From NCBI RefSeq assembly GCF_004519315.1, contig NZ_SOZE01000007.1, positions 155,154 through 219,153 on the forward strand: 64,000 nt of DNA. Reading direction: 5' to 3'. The position numbers and the translations under genes were made by a program. Below, piece by piece: positions 16,776 through 26,012 of this stretch. How positions within the stretch are numbered: the stretch's first letter is position 1; every line of letters starts with the position of its first letter. The notes below the pieces were generated by a model that was given only the letters and a program-made list of their open reading frames with translations, was not told the origin of the DNA and ran no database searches. This DNA is from Mucilaginibacter psychrotolerans. GTDB lineage: Bacteria > Bacteroidota > Bacteroidia > Sphingobacteriales > Sphingobacteriaceae.

Positions 16776-18413
16776 ATGCACAAATTTGGCAGATTATTCT
16801 CCGGCGCGGTATTGTGCGGCGCACTCTTAAGCAATTTTAGCGGCTTTGCCCAGGTATCCGCTCCCGAACCGCCAAAAGCCTGGCACCTGATGGACCTGAA
16901 GACCGACGGATTTTTCGGTATCAGCGCCAAGCAAGCTTACCTGTTTGTGGCCGGCAAAAAAAGCAAGCAAGTGGTAGTAGCCACCATAGATAGCGGTATT
17001 GATACCGCGCAAGCCGACCTGAAACCCGTGCTTTGGACCAATACCAAAGAAATTCCCGGCAACGGCATAGATGACGACCACAACGGCTATGTAGACGATA
17101 TACATGGCTGGAACTTTTTGGGCGGCCCCGGCGGCAAGTGCGATTTTACCGAAACTACCGAGGAAGTGCGCGAGTACAACCGACTGAAAGAAAAGTATGA
17201 CAAATTGGTGAGCGCACCTGCGGGCAGTGAAAAAGACTTTGCCTACTGGGAGAAAGTGAAACTTACCTACGAAACCACGGTAAAGAAATCTAAAGACGAG
17301 ATTGAGCAGCTGCAGCCTGCTATGAACGCGCTGATGGCTACCAGCGGCTATATTAAACGTGCACTGGGCTTAAAACCGGACGCGTCTTTTACTGTGAAAG
17401 ACCTTCCAAGAATCAAAACCACTAACGATACCATTACCCAAAGCAAATATGTTTGGCAATCGGTTTTTGATCAGGAGGGCGGCGGTGCTACCAATGCCAA
17501 GATCATAACTGATCTGAGCGAGTACCTGGCCAAACTAAATAACGATGTTAATCCTGATTTGGATGCCCGTAAACGCATTGTAGGCGATGACCCCAACGTG
17601 CAGGATGGCAAGCCCTACGGCAGCAACATCCTTAAATTTGCCGATGCATCGCACGGTACGGGCGTAGCAGGCCTGATAGCCGCTGTGCGCAACAATGGCT
17701 ATGGCCTTAACGGCGTGGCCGATAACGTGCGCATCATGGCCATTAAAGCCGTACCCAATGGCGACGAGTATGATAAGGATATAGCCAACGCCATCCGCTA
17801 CGCGACAGATAACGGTGCAAAAATCATTAACATGAGCTTCGGCAAAAAGCTGTCGCCGCATAAAGATTGGGTTGATGCTGCCATCAAATATGCCGCATCT
17901 AAGGATGTGCTGCTGATACAGGCATCTGGCAATGATAATCTGGATATGGATGCCACCCCCGAGTACCCTAACGATATTTTTGCCGATGGCACGGGTACCG
18001 ATGCGGATAATCTGATAAGCGTTGGTGCATCTTCGGCTAAATTTGATGAGAACCTTGCAGGCAGCTTCAGCAATTACGGCCAACGCAATGTGGATGTATT
18101 TGCGCCTGGCGTAAAAGTTACTTCAGTTGATACCGATGCTGAATTCAACACTGCAGATGGTACCAGCTTTGCCTCGCCTATCACCGCCGGCATTGCAGCA
18201 TTGGTTTTAGAGTATTACCCAAGCCTAAGTGCAAAACAATTGAAACAGGTACTGCTGGAATCGGCAACGCCTCTAACCGGCACCATGGTGCTTAAACCGG
18301 GCACTAAAAATAAAGTAGCTTTTACTACTCTATCCAAAACCGGCGGCATCGTAAACGCTTACAGGGCATTGCTTGCAGCATCAAAATTAAAAGGCGAAAG
18401 AGTGGCGATATAA
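16776..18413 (+). CDS. Secreted subtilisin-family (S8) serine protease
   Basis: The 545-residue precursor has a signal peptide (about 1-26, ending GFAQ). The catalytic triad is complete: Asp72 in VVVATIDSGID, His293 in ASHGTGVAGLIAA and Ser464 in DGTSFASPITAG, with the oxyanion Asn in QASGNDN. Asp and His are about 220 residues apart, far more than in classical subtilisins. The extra segment (about 115-280) is charged, with coiled-coil character (REYNRLKEKYDKL and following), and is typical of Bacteroidota S8 proteins of this type. There is no prodomain between signal and Asp and no obvious type IX sorting domain at the C-terminus, so it is probably periplasmic. A hairpin follows the stop. 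Confidence 0.9.
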   Translation: MHKFGRLFSGAVLCGALLSNFSGFAQVSAPEPPKAWHLMDLKTDGFFGISAKQAYLFVAGKKSKQVVVATIDSGIDTAQADLKPVLWTNTKEIPGNGIDDDHNGYVDDIHGWNFLGGPGGKCDFTETTEEVREYNRLKEKYDKLVSAPAGSEKDFAYWEKVKLTYETTVKKSKDEIEQLQPAMNALMATSGYIKRALGLKPDASFTVKDLPRIKTTNDTITQSKYVWQSVFDQEGGGATNAKIITDLSEYLAKLNNDVNPDLDARKRIVGDDPNVQDGKPYGSNILKFADASHGTGVAGLIAAVRNNGYGLNGVADNVRIMAIKAVPNGDEYDKDIANAIRYATDNGAKIINMSFGKKLSPHKDWVDAAIKYAASKDVLLIQASGNDNLDMDATPEYPNDIFADGTGTDADNLISVGASSAKFDENLAGSFSNYGQRNVDVFAPGVKVTSVDTDAEFNTADGTSFASPITAGIAALVLEYYPSLSAKQLKQVLLESATPLTGTMVLKPGTKNKVAFTTLSKTGGIVNAYRALLAASKLKGERVAI

Positions 18414-18454
18414 CCCAATGGTTGCATGCTAGCACAAATTGCAATAAACATAAT

Positions 18455-18491
18455 GCAGAAAGCCGGCCCTTATTGGAGGTCGGCTTTCTGC
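18455..18491. terminator. Hairpin terminator between convergent subtilase and mscS genes
   Basis: A perfect 11-base stem, GCAGAAAGCCG (18455-18465) with CGGCTTTCTGC (18481-18491), has a 15-base loop. It lies between convergent genes and could serve both strands. No strong T tract is seen. Confidence 0.6.
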
Positions 18492-18552
18492 ATATATATG
18501 CTTTTGCGGTAGTTAGAAAACCTGTAACAGCTATGGCATTATCGCCGTGCAA

Positions 18553-19338
18553 TTATACCCCCGGCAGCTTCACCCCTGCTTCGGCTAGACCTATTACAAT
18601 GCGCTCCTGCAACTCTATTTTGGTGGCCAGGAAGTTGGCCGGCTCTACCCAAACATTTATGGTAAATCTTACGCCATCAATTTCCAGGGCAACCACGCCT
18701 ACGCGCGTTGCTGGTTCTGGCAAAATGGCGGGAATGGTTTTTATAGCATCATTAATAATCTGCTTAACTTGTGTTACATTGGCTGCGTAGCCCAGTTTTA
18801 TTTCAAAATCAAGGCGACGTTTACCTTCGCGGGTAACATTTACGATTACCTCATTAAACAGCTTACCATTGGGGATGATAACCGTTTTATTATCTGCTGT
18901 AAGCAACACGGTGTAAAATATCTGTATAGAGGTTACCTTCCCGTCCTGGCCCTGTGCAACTATGCTGTCATCGATCTCAAAAGGTTTCAGCATCAGTATC
19001 AATACCCCTCCCGCAAAATTTTGAAGCGTACCCGATAGCGCCAAACCAGCGGCAACACCAAAAGCACCGATGATGGTGCTCATGAAGGTCAGTTGAAATC
19101 CGATGAGGTTTAATACCGTGAAAATAAGGGCCGAATAAAGCGCGGTGACAGTAAGGCTTAAGAAAAAAGGCTGTAAGGAAGAGTGAACGCCGGTAGCATG
19201 GATATGCCTGGTAATGCGCGAACGGAAAATCCTGATGAACCAAAGGCCGACAAAGAACAGAAACAAACCGAAAACAACCTTCGGCCCGTTATCAACCGCC
19301 CAAACATGAAATTTATGATAGAATTCTTTTAGCTCCAT
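18553..19338 (-). CDS. Small mechanosensitive channel, MscS family
   Basis: The protein is 261 residues, close to the minimal MscS size. It has three predicted transmembrane helices (about residues 20-38, 60-82 and 88-120). The third contains the pore-lining pattern of Gly and small residues (GAFGVAAGLALSGTLQNFAGG) characteristic of MscS. The beta domain follows (DSIVAQGQDGKVTSI, VIIPNGKLFNEVIVN), then the alpha-beta domain. It would act in the inner membrane as a tension-gated valve in hypo-osmotic shock. It converges with the subtilase gene. A possible 32-residue open frame lies 33 bases upstream on the same strand. Confidence 0.9.
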   Translation of the reverse strand: MELKEFYHKFHVWAVDNGPKVVFGLFLFFVGLWFIRIFRSRITRHIHATGVHSSLQPFFLSLTVTALYSALIFTVLNLIGFQLTFMSTIIGAFGVAAGLALSGTLQNFAGGVLILMLKPFEIDDSIVAQGQDGKVTSIQIFYTVLLTADNKTVIIPNGKLFNEVIVNVTREGKRRLDFEIKLGYAANVTQVKQIINDAIKTIPAILPEPATRVGVVALEIDGVRFTINVWVEPANFLATKIELQERIVIGLAEAGVKLPGV

Positions 19339-19371
19339 AGACAGGGGCCGAAATTAAGGATTTTTTGCTGA

Positions 19372-19470
19372 TTAGCTATATATCGCCACGAACAGCTCCG
19401 GGCCTTTAAACAGCACCCACTCTACTATGCGGCTGTGTATTTGTGTTTTTTTAGATTTTAGATTTTTCAT
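19372..19470 (-). CDS. Possible 32-residue small protein upstream of mscS
   Basis: A short frame from ATG at 19470 to TAA at 19372 encodes 32 residues: a basic start (MKNLKSKKTQ), then IHSRIVEWVLFKGPELFVAIYS, an amphipathic to hydrophobic segment that could associate with membranes. An AAGG purine run lies about 10 bases before the start. It is on the mscS strand and 33 bases upstream, so the two could share a transcript. The frame is short enough to arise by chance, and I recognise no family. Confidence 0.3.
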   Translation of the reverse strand: MKNLKSKKTQIHSRIVEWVLFKGPELFVAIYS

Positions 19471-19628
19471 AGTACTATGCCTTATTCAAACGCTGTGCCT
19501 AAAACCTCGAATAATAATATAGTTACGAAAATTTCACATACAGCGATTTCTGAAAGGCCAAACACCTTAAACCTACTGCCCTACCCATTTATGGGGGGCA
19601 ATTGGACCGTACAGAAAATTGTGCAAAT

Positions 19629-19662
19629 AAAAACCCTGTCTGCAAAAACAGACAGGGTTTTT
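19629..19662 (-). terminator. Bidirectional terminator downstream of groEL
   Basis: A perfect 14-base stem, AAAAACCCTGTCTG with CAGACAGGGTTTTT, loop CAAAAA, is flanked by A and T runs, so it works on either strand. It ends groESL transcription and insulates it from the mscS side. The rest of the 19339-19730 gap holds the possible small protein and a 'CCCCTAACCCCCC' repeat fragment against the groEL stop. Confidence 0.85.
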
Positions 19663-19713
19663 AAAATTCTATTCCCTCTTTGCGCCGTCGCTAAAGCTAT
19701 TGCGACACGCTAC

Positions 19714-19730
19714 AGGGGGGTTAGGGGGCA
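19714..19730. repeat. Fragment of a 'CCCCTAACCCCCC' dispersed repeat
   Basis: Read on the minus strand, GCCCCCTAACCCCCCTGT abuts the groEL stop codon. The same CCCCTAACCCC word recurs inside icmF at 61981-61994. This points to a dispersed repeat family rather than a regulatory site. Confidence 0.45.
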
Positions 19731-21368
19731 TTACATCATGCCGCCCATGCCGCCGCCGCCCATAGGTGGCATGCCGCCGCCTTTTTCGTCTTCCGGATCG
19801 TCGGCTAACACACACTCTGTGGTTAACAACATCGATGCGATAGACGCAGCGTTCTCTAATGCTACACGGCTTACTTTAGTTGGGTCGATAACACCGGCAC
19901 CAATTAAGTTTTCGTAAACATCGGTGCGTGCGTTGTAACCGAAATCGGCTGTACCCTCTTTAACTTTTTGCACTACTATAGAACCTTCGATACCAGAGTT
20001 CTGGCAAATTTGGCGAAGCGGTTCTTCAATAGCACGACGGATGATCTGGATACCCGTGTTCTCATCCTCGTTGGCACCTTTAAGTTCGGCCAAAGCAGCA
20101 ATTGCACGAATGAATGCAACACCACCACCTGCAACGATACCTTCTTCTACAGCCGCACGGGTTGCATGTAAAGCATCGTCTACACGGTCTTTCTTCTCTT
20201 TCATCTCTACTTCAGAAGCAGCACCGATGTAAAGAACAGCAACACCGCCGCTTAATTTTGCTAAACGCTCCTGCAGTTTTTCTTTATCGTAATCAGAAGT
20301 TGTGGTTTCTATCTGCGCACGTATTTCGTTTACACGGCCCTTGATCAAATCAGAATCGCCGGCACCGTTTACGATAGTTGTATTGTCTTTATCTACAGAA
20401 ATCCTTTCGGCCTGACCAAGCATGCTCAGGTCAGCGCTTTCCAGTTTGTAGCCCCTTTCTTCAGAGATAACGGTACCACCTGTCAATACGGCGATATCTT
20501 CTAACATTGCCTTACGGCGATCGCCAAAGCCCGGTGCTTTTACAGCAGCAACTTTCAGCGAGCCACGGATTTTGTTCACCACCAAAGTAGCCAGTGCTTC
20601 GCCATCAAGGTCTTCAGCAATAATTAACAATGGTTTGCCTGTTTGTACTTGTTTCTCCAGGATAGGCAGAATCTCTTTCATCGAAGAGATTTTTTTATCG
20701 TAGATAAGAATGTATGGATTATCTAACTCAACTTCCATTTTTTCGGAGTTGGTTACAAAGTAAGGAGAAAGGTAACCACGATCGAACTGCATACCTTCTA
20801 CGGTTTTCACTTCAGTTTCGGTACCTTTTGCTTCTTCAACGGTGATAACACCGCTTGTGCCTACTTTTTTCATCGCATCAGCAATCATCTCGCCAATAAC
20901 TTCGTCGTTATTTGCAGAGATTGAAGCCACTTGCTTGATTTTGCCGAAATCGTCGCCAACATCTTGTTTCTGAGCTTTCAGGTCGGCAACAACAGCTGCA
21001 ACAGCTTTGTCGATACCACGTTTCAGATCCATTGGGTTAGCGCCGGCTGCAACGTTTTTAATACCTGCAGTTACGATAGCCTGGGCCAAAACGGTAGCAG
21101 TTGTAGTACCATCACCTGCAATATCAGCAGTTTTAGAAGCTACTTCTTTAACCATTTGCGCACCCATGTTTTCAATAGGGTCTTTCAACTCGATTTCTTT
21201 AGCCACGGTTACACCATCTTTGGTGATAGCCGGAGAACCGAATTTCTTATCGATGATTACGTGACGGCCTTTAGGGCCTAATGTTACTTTAACTGCATTA
21301 GCCAGTATATCAACACCGCGTTTTAAAGCGTCGCGTGCCTCAACATTATATTTAACTTGTTTTGCCAT
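19731..21368 (-). CDS. groL: Chaperonin GroEL (60 kDa)
   Basis: At 545 residues it has the standard GroEL length. The hallmarks are present: [18 protein letters not shown] start, ATP-site [11 protein letters not shown] with the catalytic Asp, [44 protein letters not shown] and a Gly/Met-rich tail ([16 protein letters not shown]). The double ring folds client proteins in the cytosol with GroES. It follows groES by 115 bases. I see no CIRCE element upstream of the pair, so HrcA control is not supported. A strong terminator follows, with a short repeat fragment against the stop codon. Confidence 0.98.
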   Translation of the reverse strand: MAKQVKYNVEARDALKRGVDILANAVKVTLGPKGRHVIIDKKFGSPAITKDGVTVAKEIELKDPIENMGAQMVKEVASKTADIAGDGTTTATVLAQAIVTAGIKNVAAGANPMDLKRGIDKAVAAVVADLKAQKQDVGDDFGKIKQVASISANNDEVIGEMIADAMKKVGTSGVITVEEAKGTETEVKTVEGMQFDRGYLSPYFVTNSEKMEVELDNPYILIYDKKISSMKEILPILEKQVQTGKPLLIIAEDLDGEALATLVVNKIRGSLKVAAVKAPGFGDRRKAMLEDIAVLTGGTVISEERGYKLESADLSMLGQAERISVDKDNTTIVNGAGDSDLIKGRVNEIRAQIETTTSDYDKEKLQERLAKLSGGVAVLYIGAASEVEMKEKKDRVDDALHATRAAVEEGIVAGGGVAFIRAIAALAELKGANEDENTGIQIIRRAIEEPLRQICQNSGIEGSIVVQKVKEGTADFGYNARTDVYENLIGAGVIDPTKVSRVALENAASIASMLLTTECVLADDPEDEKGGGMPPMGGGGMGGMM

Positions 21369-21483
21369 TATTTTAATTTTTGAATGATTTGATTTTTAGT
21401 TAGAAGAATTAGAAAAGTTGTAAGAGTTAGAAAAGTTGATGTTACTGATTTTAACTTTTAAAACGTTTTTAACCTTTTACAAC

Positions 21484-21780
21484 TTAATTAAATACCGCGT
21501 AAATATCAGATTCGCGCATAATCAGGTACTCTTTACCGTCAACTGTAACTTCGGTACCGGCGTATTTGCCGTATAGGATCTCATCACCAACTTTAACGGA
21601 CATTGGGATTAACGTGCCAGACAAGTCGGCATATTTACCGGGGCCAACAGCAACTACAGTGCCTTTTTGTGGTTTTTCCTGAGCTGTTTCGGGTACGTAG
21701 ATGCCCGACGCAGTTTTAGTTTCGGCAGCAGCGGCTTGTACAACCACCCTGTCTGCACTTGGTTTAATGTTTAATGACAT
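21484..21780 (-). CDS. groS: Co-chaperonin GroES (10 kDa)
   Basis: The protein is 98 residues, normal for GroES. It opens SLNIKPSADRVVVQAA, has the mobile loop region with TKTASGIYVPETAQEKPQKGTVVAVGPG, and the C-terminal GDEILYGKYAGTEVTVDGKEYLIMRESDI. It caps the GroEL ring. It is the first gene of groES-groEL on the minus strand, separated from secG upstream by a terminator. Upstream on its strand, TTGGCATAATTGATGTG (21847-21831) partly resembles a sigma-54 -24/-12 element, but the -12 half is poor. The heat-shock control element of this operon cannot be named. Confidence 0.98.
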   Translation of the reverse strand: MSLNIKPSADRVVVQAAAAETKTASGIYVPETAQEKPQKGTVVAVGPGKYADLSGTLIPMSVKVGDEILYGKYAGTEVTVDGKEYLIMRESDIYAVFN

Positions 21781-21954
21781 AGTAATACTATTTGTTGAAA
21801 TTATAATTTTAAGTTTTCACTGATGGTTTTCACATCAATTATGCCAATGCGGCCTTTCCTGTTTTATTGTCAGATTTATGTTGGTCGCTCTGCCTACCGT
21901 AACACTGGTTTAACATGGGGGTGTCATCGTGTCAGCCCCGTAATTAGCCAAAAA

Positions 21955-21979
21955 AGGCCCTGGAAAAAATCCAGGGCCT
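21955..21979 (-). terminator. Terminator after secG
   Basis: A perfect 10-base stem, AGGCCCTGGA with TCCAGGGCCT, has a five-base loop and is followed on the minus strand by five T residues. It separates secG from groES. Confidence 0.85.
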
Positions 21980-22001
21980 CCTGATAATATCTTGGTTAAT
22001 A

Positions 22002-22358
22002 TTACGGTTTCTTAGTGCCAGCTGGTGCAGTTGGGCCGATCGGCAAAACCTGTTGCTGTGGTGCAGAAGTAGCCGGTTTTGACATTTTTTGGATTTGCTC
22101 TTTAGTAAGGCCCTGATCCTGCGATTTTTGAACGCCACCCTTTACAGATACGTTGATAACAAGCGCAAGCACCATAATGCTGATAGCCAATGCCCAGGTA
22201 CCTTTCTCCAAAAAGTCGCCGGTTTTTTGCACGCCCATCAATTGAGAAGAGCCTGCGAAATTTGATGACAAGCCACCGCCTTTAGGGTTCTGTATCAATA
22301 CGATAAGGCCCAAAAGCACGCATATAATAATGGTGAGGATAATTAAGAATAAGTACAT
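22002..22358 (-). CDS. secG: Protein-export membrane protein SecG
   Basis: The 118-residue protein has two membrane helices (about 1-22 and 52-72) joined by the conserved loop QNPKGGGLSSNFAGSSQLMGVQKTGDFLEKGTW, which is diagnostic for SecG. The C-terminal 40 residues are a Pro/Ala/Gln-rich tail typical of Bacteroidota versions. SecG assists SecYEA in inner-membrane translocation. It follows the long TPR protein gene by 12 bases and is the last gene before a terminator. Confidence 0.95.
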   Translation of the reverse strand: MYLFLIILTIIICVLLGLIVLIQNPKGGGLSSNFAGSSQLMGVQKTGDFLEKGTWALAISIMVLALVINVSVKGGVQKSQDQGLTKEQIQKMSKPATSAPQQQVLPIGPTAPAGTKKP

Positions 22359-22370
22359 TTGTTTTATTTA

Positions 22371-24143
22371 TTAATTGATTTTCTTTTCTAACTGTTCAAT
22401 CTGGGCTGCAAAGTAAAGCTTTTTTTCCGGGATTTTCAACATCAATTTTTTATAAGTAGCTATGGCTTTATGGTATAGCATCTGGTCGCCATAAATGCGG
22501 GCCAGTGTTTCGGTCACCATAGCATCCTGATCTTCGGCGCTTTTCCTGGCTTTATTCTCGTTGTCCAGCTTATCGGGCGAAAGCGGCTTTATCTGCGGAT
22601 CGGTATGTATGAAACGCTCTATTATTACATCCTCCTTTTTGCCTGGGTCGAATTCTACTTTCGGCGGCTCAATATCGCCTATACTGCTGACAGATGTAAG
22701 ACTGAAGATATTGGCAAAATACTGCTGCTGTAGTTCGTCGGTAGCCGACCTTGAGGCAGAAACATTATTATTTGGTGTGTTGCCTTGTGCAGGCGGCGCG
22801 TAGGGCTGGTAAGCAGCGGCATGCTCTTTACGTGTTTTATCCAACCACCACATGAAGCTGTAGGGTAGGGTATCATCGTTGTATTTAGAAACAATATCCT
22901 GCTCTTTTTCTGCAGGTTCGGCCTGTTGCGCTGCTGCGAGGGAGGCTTCGGCAACCAGGGCTTCTGTAACAACCGACTGCGGTTCAGCAAGAGTTTCATC
23001 TTTCGATGCTGTACCGCCAGTGCGCAATTCATCAAGCTTTTTATCGAATGACAGGTAATCTGTAGCGGCGATGTTGCCATAAATCAGCTTCTCCGTTTCG
23101 GCATCTATAAAGCATTGCTGGGCGGCTACGTCCTCATCCGCTGCATTTACTATGGTATCTTCGGGTAGTTCGTCTTCGGCAAATTTATTACTGAGGCTTT
23201 CTACGCCTATATCATCTATGCTTACTATCTCGTTGTAAATTTCATCTGCAACATAGTCTTGCTTATGGAAAACATTCTCAGGCTCATAAGTATCAAATGA
23301 AGATACATCTACTGGCTGCGTTATTGGCTGTGTGGGTACAGCAGGCGATTGCTCTGCCCCGGGTGGGATAATTGGAGCGACTGGCTCAATCGGCAAAGCG
23401 GGGGTTGCAGGTGTGAAATACACTGGCTCAATCTTTGGCTCTGCAACGGGTTCCGGATGTGCCGGGGTATCAACCGCTACAGGTTTAACCTCATCCAATT
23501 TCGAAAAATCCCAGGGGTTGTCATACTCGTCGTCGTCATCCTGGTATGCCGAACTTTGCGAACTAGTAAGTACCTCTGTATATTCAGGTTCGTGTGCGGG
23601 TAAGGCAGGCGGAACGCCAGATTCATTAATATCAACCGGCGATTGCTCCGGTGAAGGCGCGGAGAATGGAAAGATACTTTCTGTTGCCGGCTCGGCTTTG
23701 CTTTCCTCAAATGCGGGCAGGTTCTGCACGGCATCTAAAGGAGATGGCGTTGAAACAAGTTCACCAAGATAATTTGTAGGGATGTTGATGGAGCGGGTAA
23801 AGGAGTCTTCCAACTCAGTAGCCGGGCCGCTGTTGAAGTAGTTTTCAGGCCCGGCAGTGTGCACGCTAATGAGGCCTTTATTTATCCGCTCACGTGCTAC
23901 GGGCAGCAGGTCATCGGCATCGTGGAGTATCTTATAGAGCGTTTTAGGGCTGAAATAGGCAGACGCCCTTCGTATATCGGGTGTTTGGCCCGACCGTGCG
24001 TACATCACCTGCAACAGGCCGCTTTGCGGGTTATCCTGCACCAGCCGCTCTAAATTGTGCTTATATAACTGGCCGTTCTCGGCCGGGTTCGCCAGCAGGT
24101 CCCACAAAATTTCCTTATGCCTGTTATCTATATTTTGCTCCAC
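22371..24143 (-). CDS. Long low-complexity protein with C-terminal TPR-like helices
   Basis: The protein is 590 residues with no signal peptide. Residues 1-100 are ordered and helical (HKEILWDLLANP, YFSPKTLYKILHDADDL). Residues about 125-400 are acidic and rich in Pro, Glu and Ala, and look disordered. A short conserved-looking patch, YSFMWWLDKTRKEHAAA, lies near 435. The final 75 residues (DAMVTETLARIYGDQMLYHKAIATYKKLMLKIPEKK) form one TPR-like hairpin. It sits between lptE and secG with 12-21 base gaps, so it is co-expressed with envelope assembly genes. I do not recognise a named family and cannot assign a function. Confidence 0.8.
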   Translation of the reverse strand: MEQNIDNRHKEILWDLLANPAENGQLYKHNLERLVQDNPQSGLLQVMYARSGQTPDIRRASAYFSPKTLYKILHDADDLLPVARERINKGLISVHTAGPENYFNSGPATELEDSFTRSINIPTNYLGELVSTPSPLDAVQNLPAFEESKAEPATESIFPFSAPSPEQSPVDINESGVPPALPAHEPEYTEVLTSSQSSAYQDDDDEYDNPWDFSKLDEVKPVAVDTPAHPEPVAEPKIEPVYFTPATPALPIEPVAPIIPPGAEQSPAVPTQPITQPVDVSSFDTYEPENVFHKQDYVADEIYNEIVSIDDIGVESLSNKFAEDELPEDTIVNAADEDVAAQQCFIDAETEKLIYGNIAATDYLSFDKKLDELRTGGTASKDETLAEPQSVVTEALVAEASLAAAQQAEPAEKEQDIVSKYNDDTLPYSFMWWLDKTRKEHAAAYQPYAPPAQGNTPNNNVSASRSATDELQQQYFANIFSLTSVSSIGDIEPPKVEFDPGKKEDVIIERFIHTDPQIKPLSPDKLDNENKARKSAEDQDAMVTETLARIYGDQMLYHKAIATYKKLMLKIPEKKLYFAAQIEQLEKKIN

Positions 24144-24164
24144 CTTGCTAAAACTACAAAATGC

Positions 24165-24680
24165 TTACCAATTATTAAACGCCTTGTTAAAAATATCGTC
24201 CGTGAGTTGCTTGTTGATTTCCGCAATCAAAGCCTGCTCCTGCGAAGAAAGGTCGCCCGTAAAATCTTTCGATTTGGTGAACGGTTGCTCAAAACTAAGC
24301 TTTTTATCCTTATCGTAGGTAAATTTCACCGTTACGGTTATGGTTAGGCGGCTGGCTCCGGCAATTGGCGCAGTATTGTTATTGGTTGCCTGTATCGAAA
24401 TCGGCGCATAATTATAACCTGTTATAGCTCCCGAGATAGTGGCATCAGCCTCACCCCTTACAATACTGATGCTGGTTTGGGTGCGTATGCGATTCTTCAA
24501 TGCTTCTGTAAAACTCTGGCTAAGCGTGTTTACTACCAGTGGGGCCGTGTTTTCGAAATATTGTATGTTAATGGTTTTAAGTTCCTTAGGCACGGCTGAG
24601 CCATTGAGCGACACCGTGCAGGAGTTGAACAGCATTACCAGGCTTGCCGCAACCGACAATAAAAATAGTTTTTTAGTCAT
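24165..24680 (-). CDS. lptE: LPS-assembly lipoprotein LptE
   Basis: This 171-residue lipoprotein has Cys21 in the lipobox (LFNSC). The rest follows the LptE family (PF04390): KTINIQYFENTAPLVVNTLSQSFTEALKNRI, a strand-rich core with ISGAITGYNYAPIS, and a C-terminal helix with ALIAEINKQLTDDIFNKAF. LptE plugs the LptD barrel and helps deliver lipopolysaccharide to the outer leaflet. Members are very divergent, so the call rests on size, signal and pattern as well as the context between a sigma-54 activator and secG, where lptE is often found in Bacteroidota. Confidence 0.85.
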   Translation of the reverse strand: MTKKLFLLSVAASLVMLFNSCTVSLNGSAVPKELKTINIQYFENTAPLVVNTLSQSFTEALKNRIRTQTSISIVRGEADATISGAITGYNYAPISIQATNNNTAPIAGASRLTITVTVKFTYDKDKKLSFEQPFTKSKDFTGDLSSQEQALIAEINKQLTDDIFNKAFNNW

Positions 24681-24693
24681 ATACCTATGATAA

Positions 24694-25944
24694 CTATAAA
24701 TTTAACTCTTTTATTTTACGGTACAAGGTTCTTTCTGAAATACCCAGTTCGTTTGCAGCCAGCTTGCGTTTACCCTTATGCTTTTTGAGGGCTTTGCGTA
24801 TCAAATCCGATTCTTTATCCACCAACGAGAGCGACTCTTCCACCTCTTCAGCATCATGCGTAATGTTATAGGCATCGGCGGTGCTGCTGTTGATGCCTGT
24901 TGTTACCGGCTTTTGCAAAGTAAACTGTGGTTCCTGATGATTGCTTTGCGGTAATTCGATATCGCGGTACAATTGCGTAAGCGTTTGCGAATGATTTTGA
25001 TGGTTAACGCTCACCCCGCCATGTTCGATGATATCGGCAACCAACTTTTTCAGTTCCACCATATCGCGCTTCATATCAAACAATACTTTGTACAGGATAT
25101 CGCGCTCGGAGAAATCTTCTTTGGGTTGATTATCCAGGCGCATGGGCAGGTTGCTGCGGCCTGTTTCGTGCGGAATGTAGGTAAGCAGCGTTGCTGCGGT
25201 AATAATACGGTCGCGTTCCAGCACAGCCAATTGCTCGGCCATGTTTTTTAACTGGCGCACGTTTCCCGGCCAGGTATAGTTGATCAAAACCTGTTGCGCA
25301 TCCTCGTCCAGCTGAATTGGCGGGGTGCGGTACTTATCTGTAAAATCGGCCGTGAACTTACGGAACAGCAGGAAGATATCTTCTTTCCTGTCGCGCAGTG
25401 GTGGTATGCGCAAGGGTACGGTATTTAAACGGTAGTACAAATCCTCGCGAAATTTACCTGCTTTAACCGCATCGTAAACATCTACGTTCGTCGCAGCAAT
25501 CACCCGCACGTTGGTTTTCTCTACTTTAGAGGAACCCACGCGGATATACTGGCCCGATTCCAAAACGCGTAGCAAACGGGCCTGGGTGCCTAAGGGCATC
25601 TCGGCAATCTCATCCAAAAAGATGGTACCGCCATTTACGGTTTCAAAGTAGCCTTTACGCTCGCCAACGGCACCGGTATAGGCACCCTTCTCGTGCCCGA
25701 AGAGTTCCGAATCTATAGTCCCCTCGGGAATAGCGCCGCAGTTTACGGCAATAAACGGCCCGTGTTTGCGCGGACTCATCTGGTGGATGATGTGCGAAAA
25801 CACCTCCTTACCACTTCCGCTTTCGCCAGTTATCAAAACCGAAATATCTGTTGGAGATACCTGGTTAGCTATATTGATGGCCCGGTTAAGCAACGGCGAA
25901 TTGCCGATAATACCGAAGCGATTTTTAATTTCTTGTATTTCCAT
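24694..25944 (-). CDS. Sigma-54-dependent transcriptional activator without N-terminal receiver
   Basis: The start is taken as ATG 25944; the upstream in-frame TTG (25956) lies in repeat sequence. The protein is 416 residues. The AAA+ domain begins almost at once: Walker A GESGSGKE, the sigma-54 contact loop as GAYTGA rather than GAFTGA, Walker B GGTIFLDEIAEMP, and the arginine-finger region FREDLYYRLNTVPLR. A variable linker (about 265-370) leads to a Fis-type HTH at the C-terminus (LAANELGISERTLYRKIKEL). With no receiver, GAF or PAS domain, activity must be controlled by another protein, as for PspF, or by expression. It lies 13 bases before lptE and may control envelope functions. Confidence 0.92.
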   Translation of the reverse strand: MEIQEIKNRFGIIGNSPLLNRAINIANQVSPTDISVLITGESGSGKEVFSHIIHQMSPRKHGPFIAVNCGAIPEGTIDSELFGHEKGAYTGAVGERKGYFETVNGGTIFLDEIAEMPLGTQARLLRVLESGQYIRVGSSKVEKTNVRVIAATNVDVYDAVKAGKFREDLYYRLNTVPLRIPPLRDRKEDIFLLFRKFTADFTDKYRTPPIQLDEDAQQVLINYTWPGNVRQLKNMAEQLAVLERDRIITAATLLTYIPHETGRSNLPMRLDNQPKEDFSERDILYKVLFDMKRDMVELKKLVADIIEHGGVSVNHQNHSQTLTQLYRDIELPQSNHQEPQFTLQKPVTTGINSSTADAYNITHDAEEVEESLSLVDKESDLIRKALKKHKGKRKLAANELGISERTLYRKIKELNL

Positions 25945-25949
25945 AGTTA

Positions 25950-25989
25950 GATGCAAGATTCAAGACAACAAGAAGCAAGAAGAAAAGAC
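25950..25989. repeat. Degenerate 'CAAGAAGCAAGA' repeat, left flank of the four-helix-bundle gene
   Basis: The plus strand reads as runs of CAAGATTCAAGACAACAAGA and AGCAAGAAGAAAAGAC. A related copy in opposite orientation lies at 26392-26430. Together they frame the small gene between them. Confidence 0.65.
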
Positions 25990-26012
25990 TTGTTCTGTCA
26001 TCGTGATTCGAT

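Noticed and set aside
21781..21950. CIRCE element upstream of groES
   Set aside because: No TTAGCACTC-N9-GAGTGCTAA pattern is present on either strand.
25945..25956. Upstream TTG start for the sigma-54 activator
   Set aside because: The family start MEIQEIKNRFG is at ATG 25944, and the extra codons run into repeat sequence.
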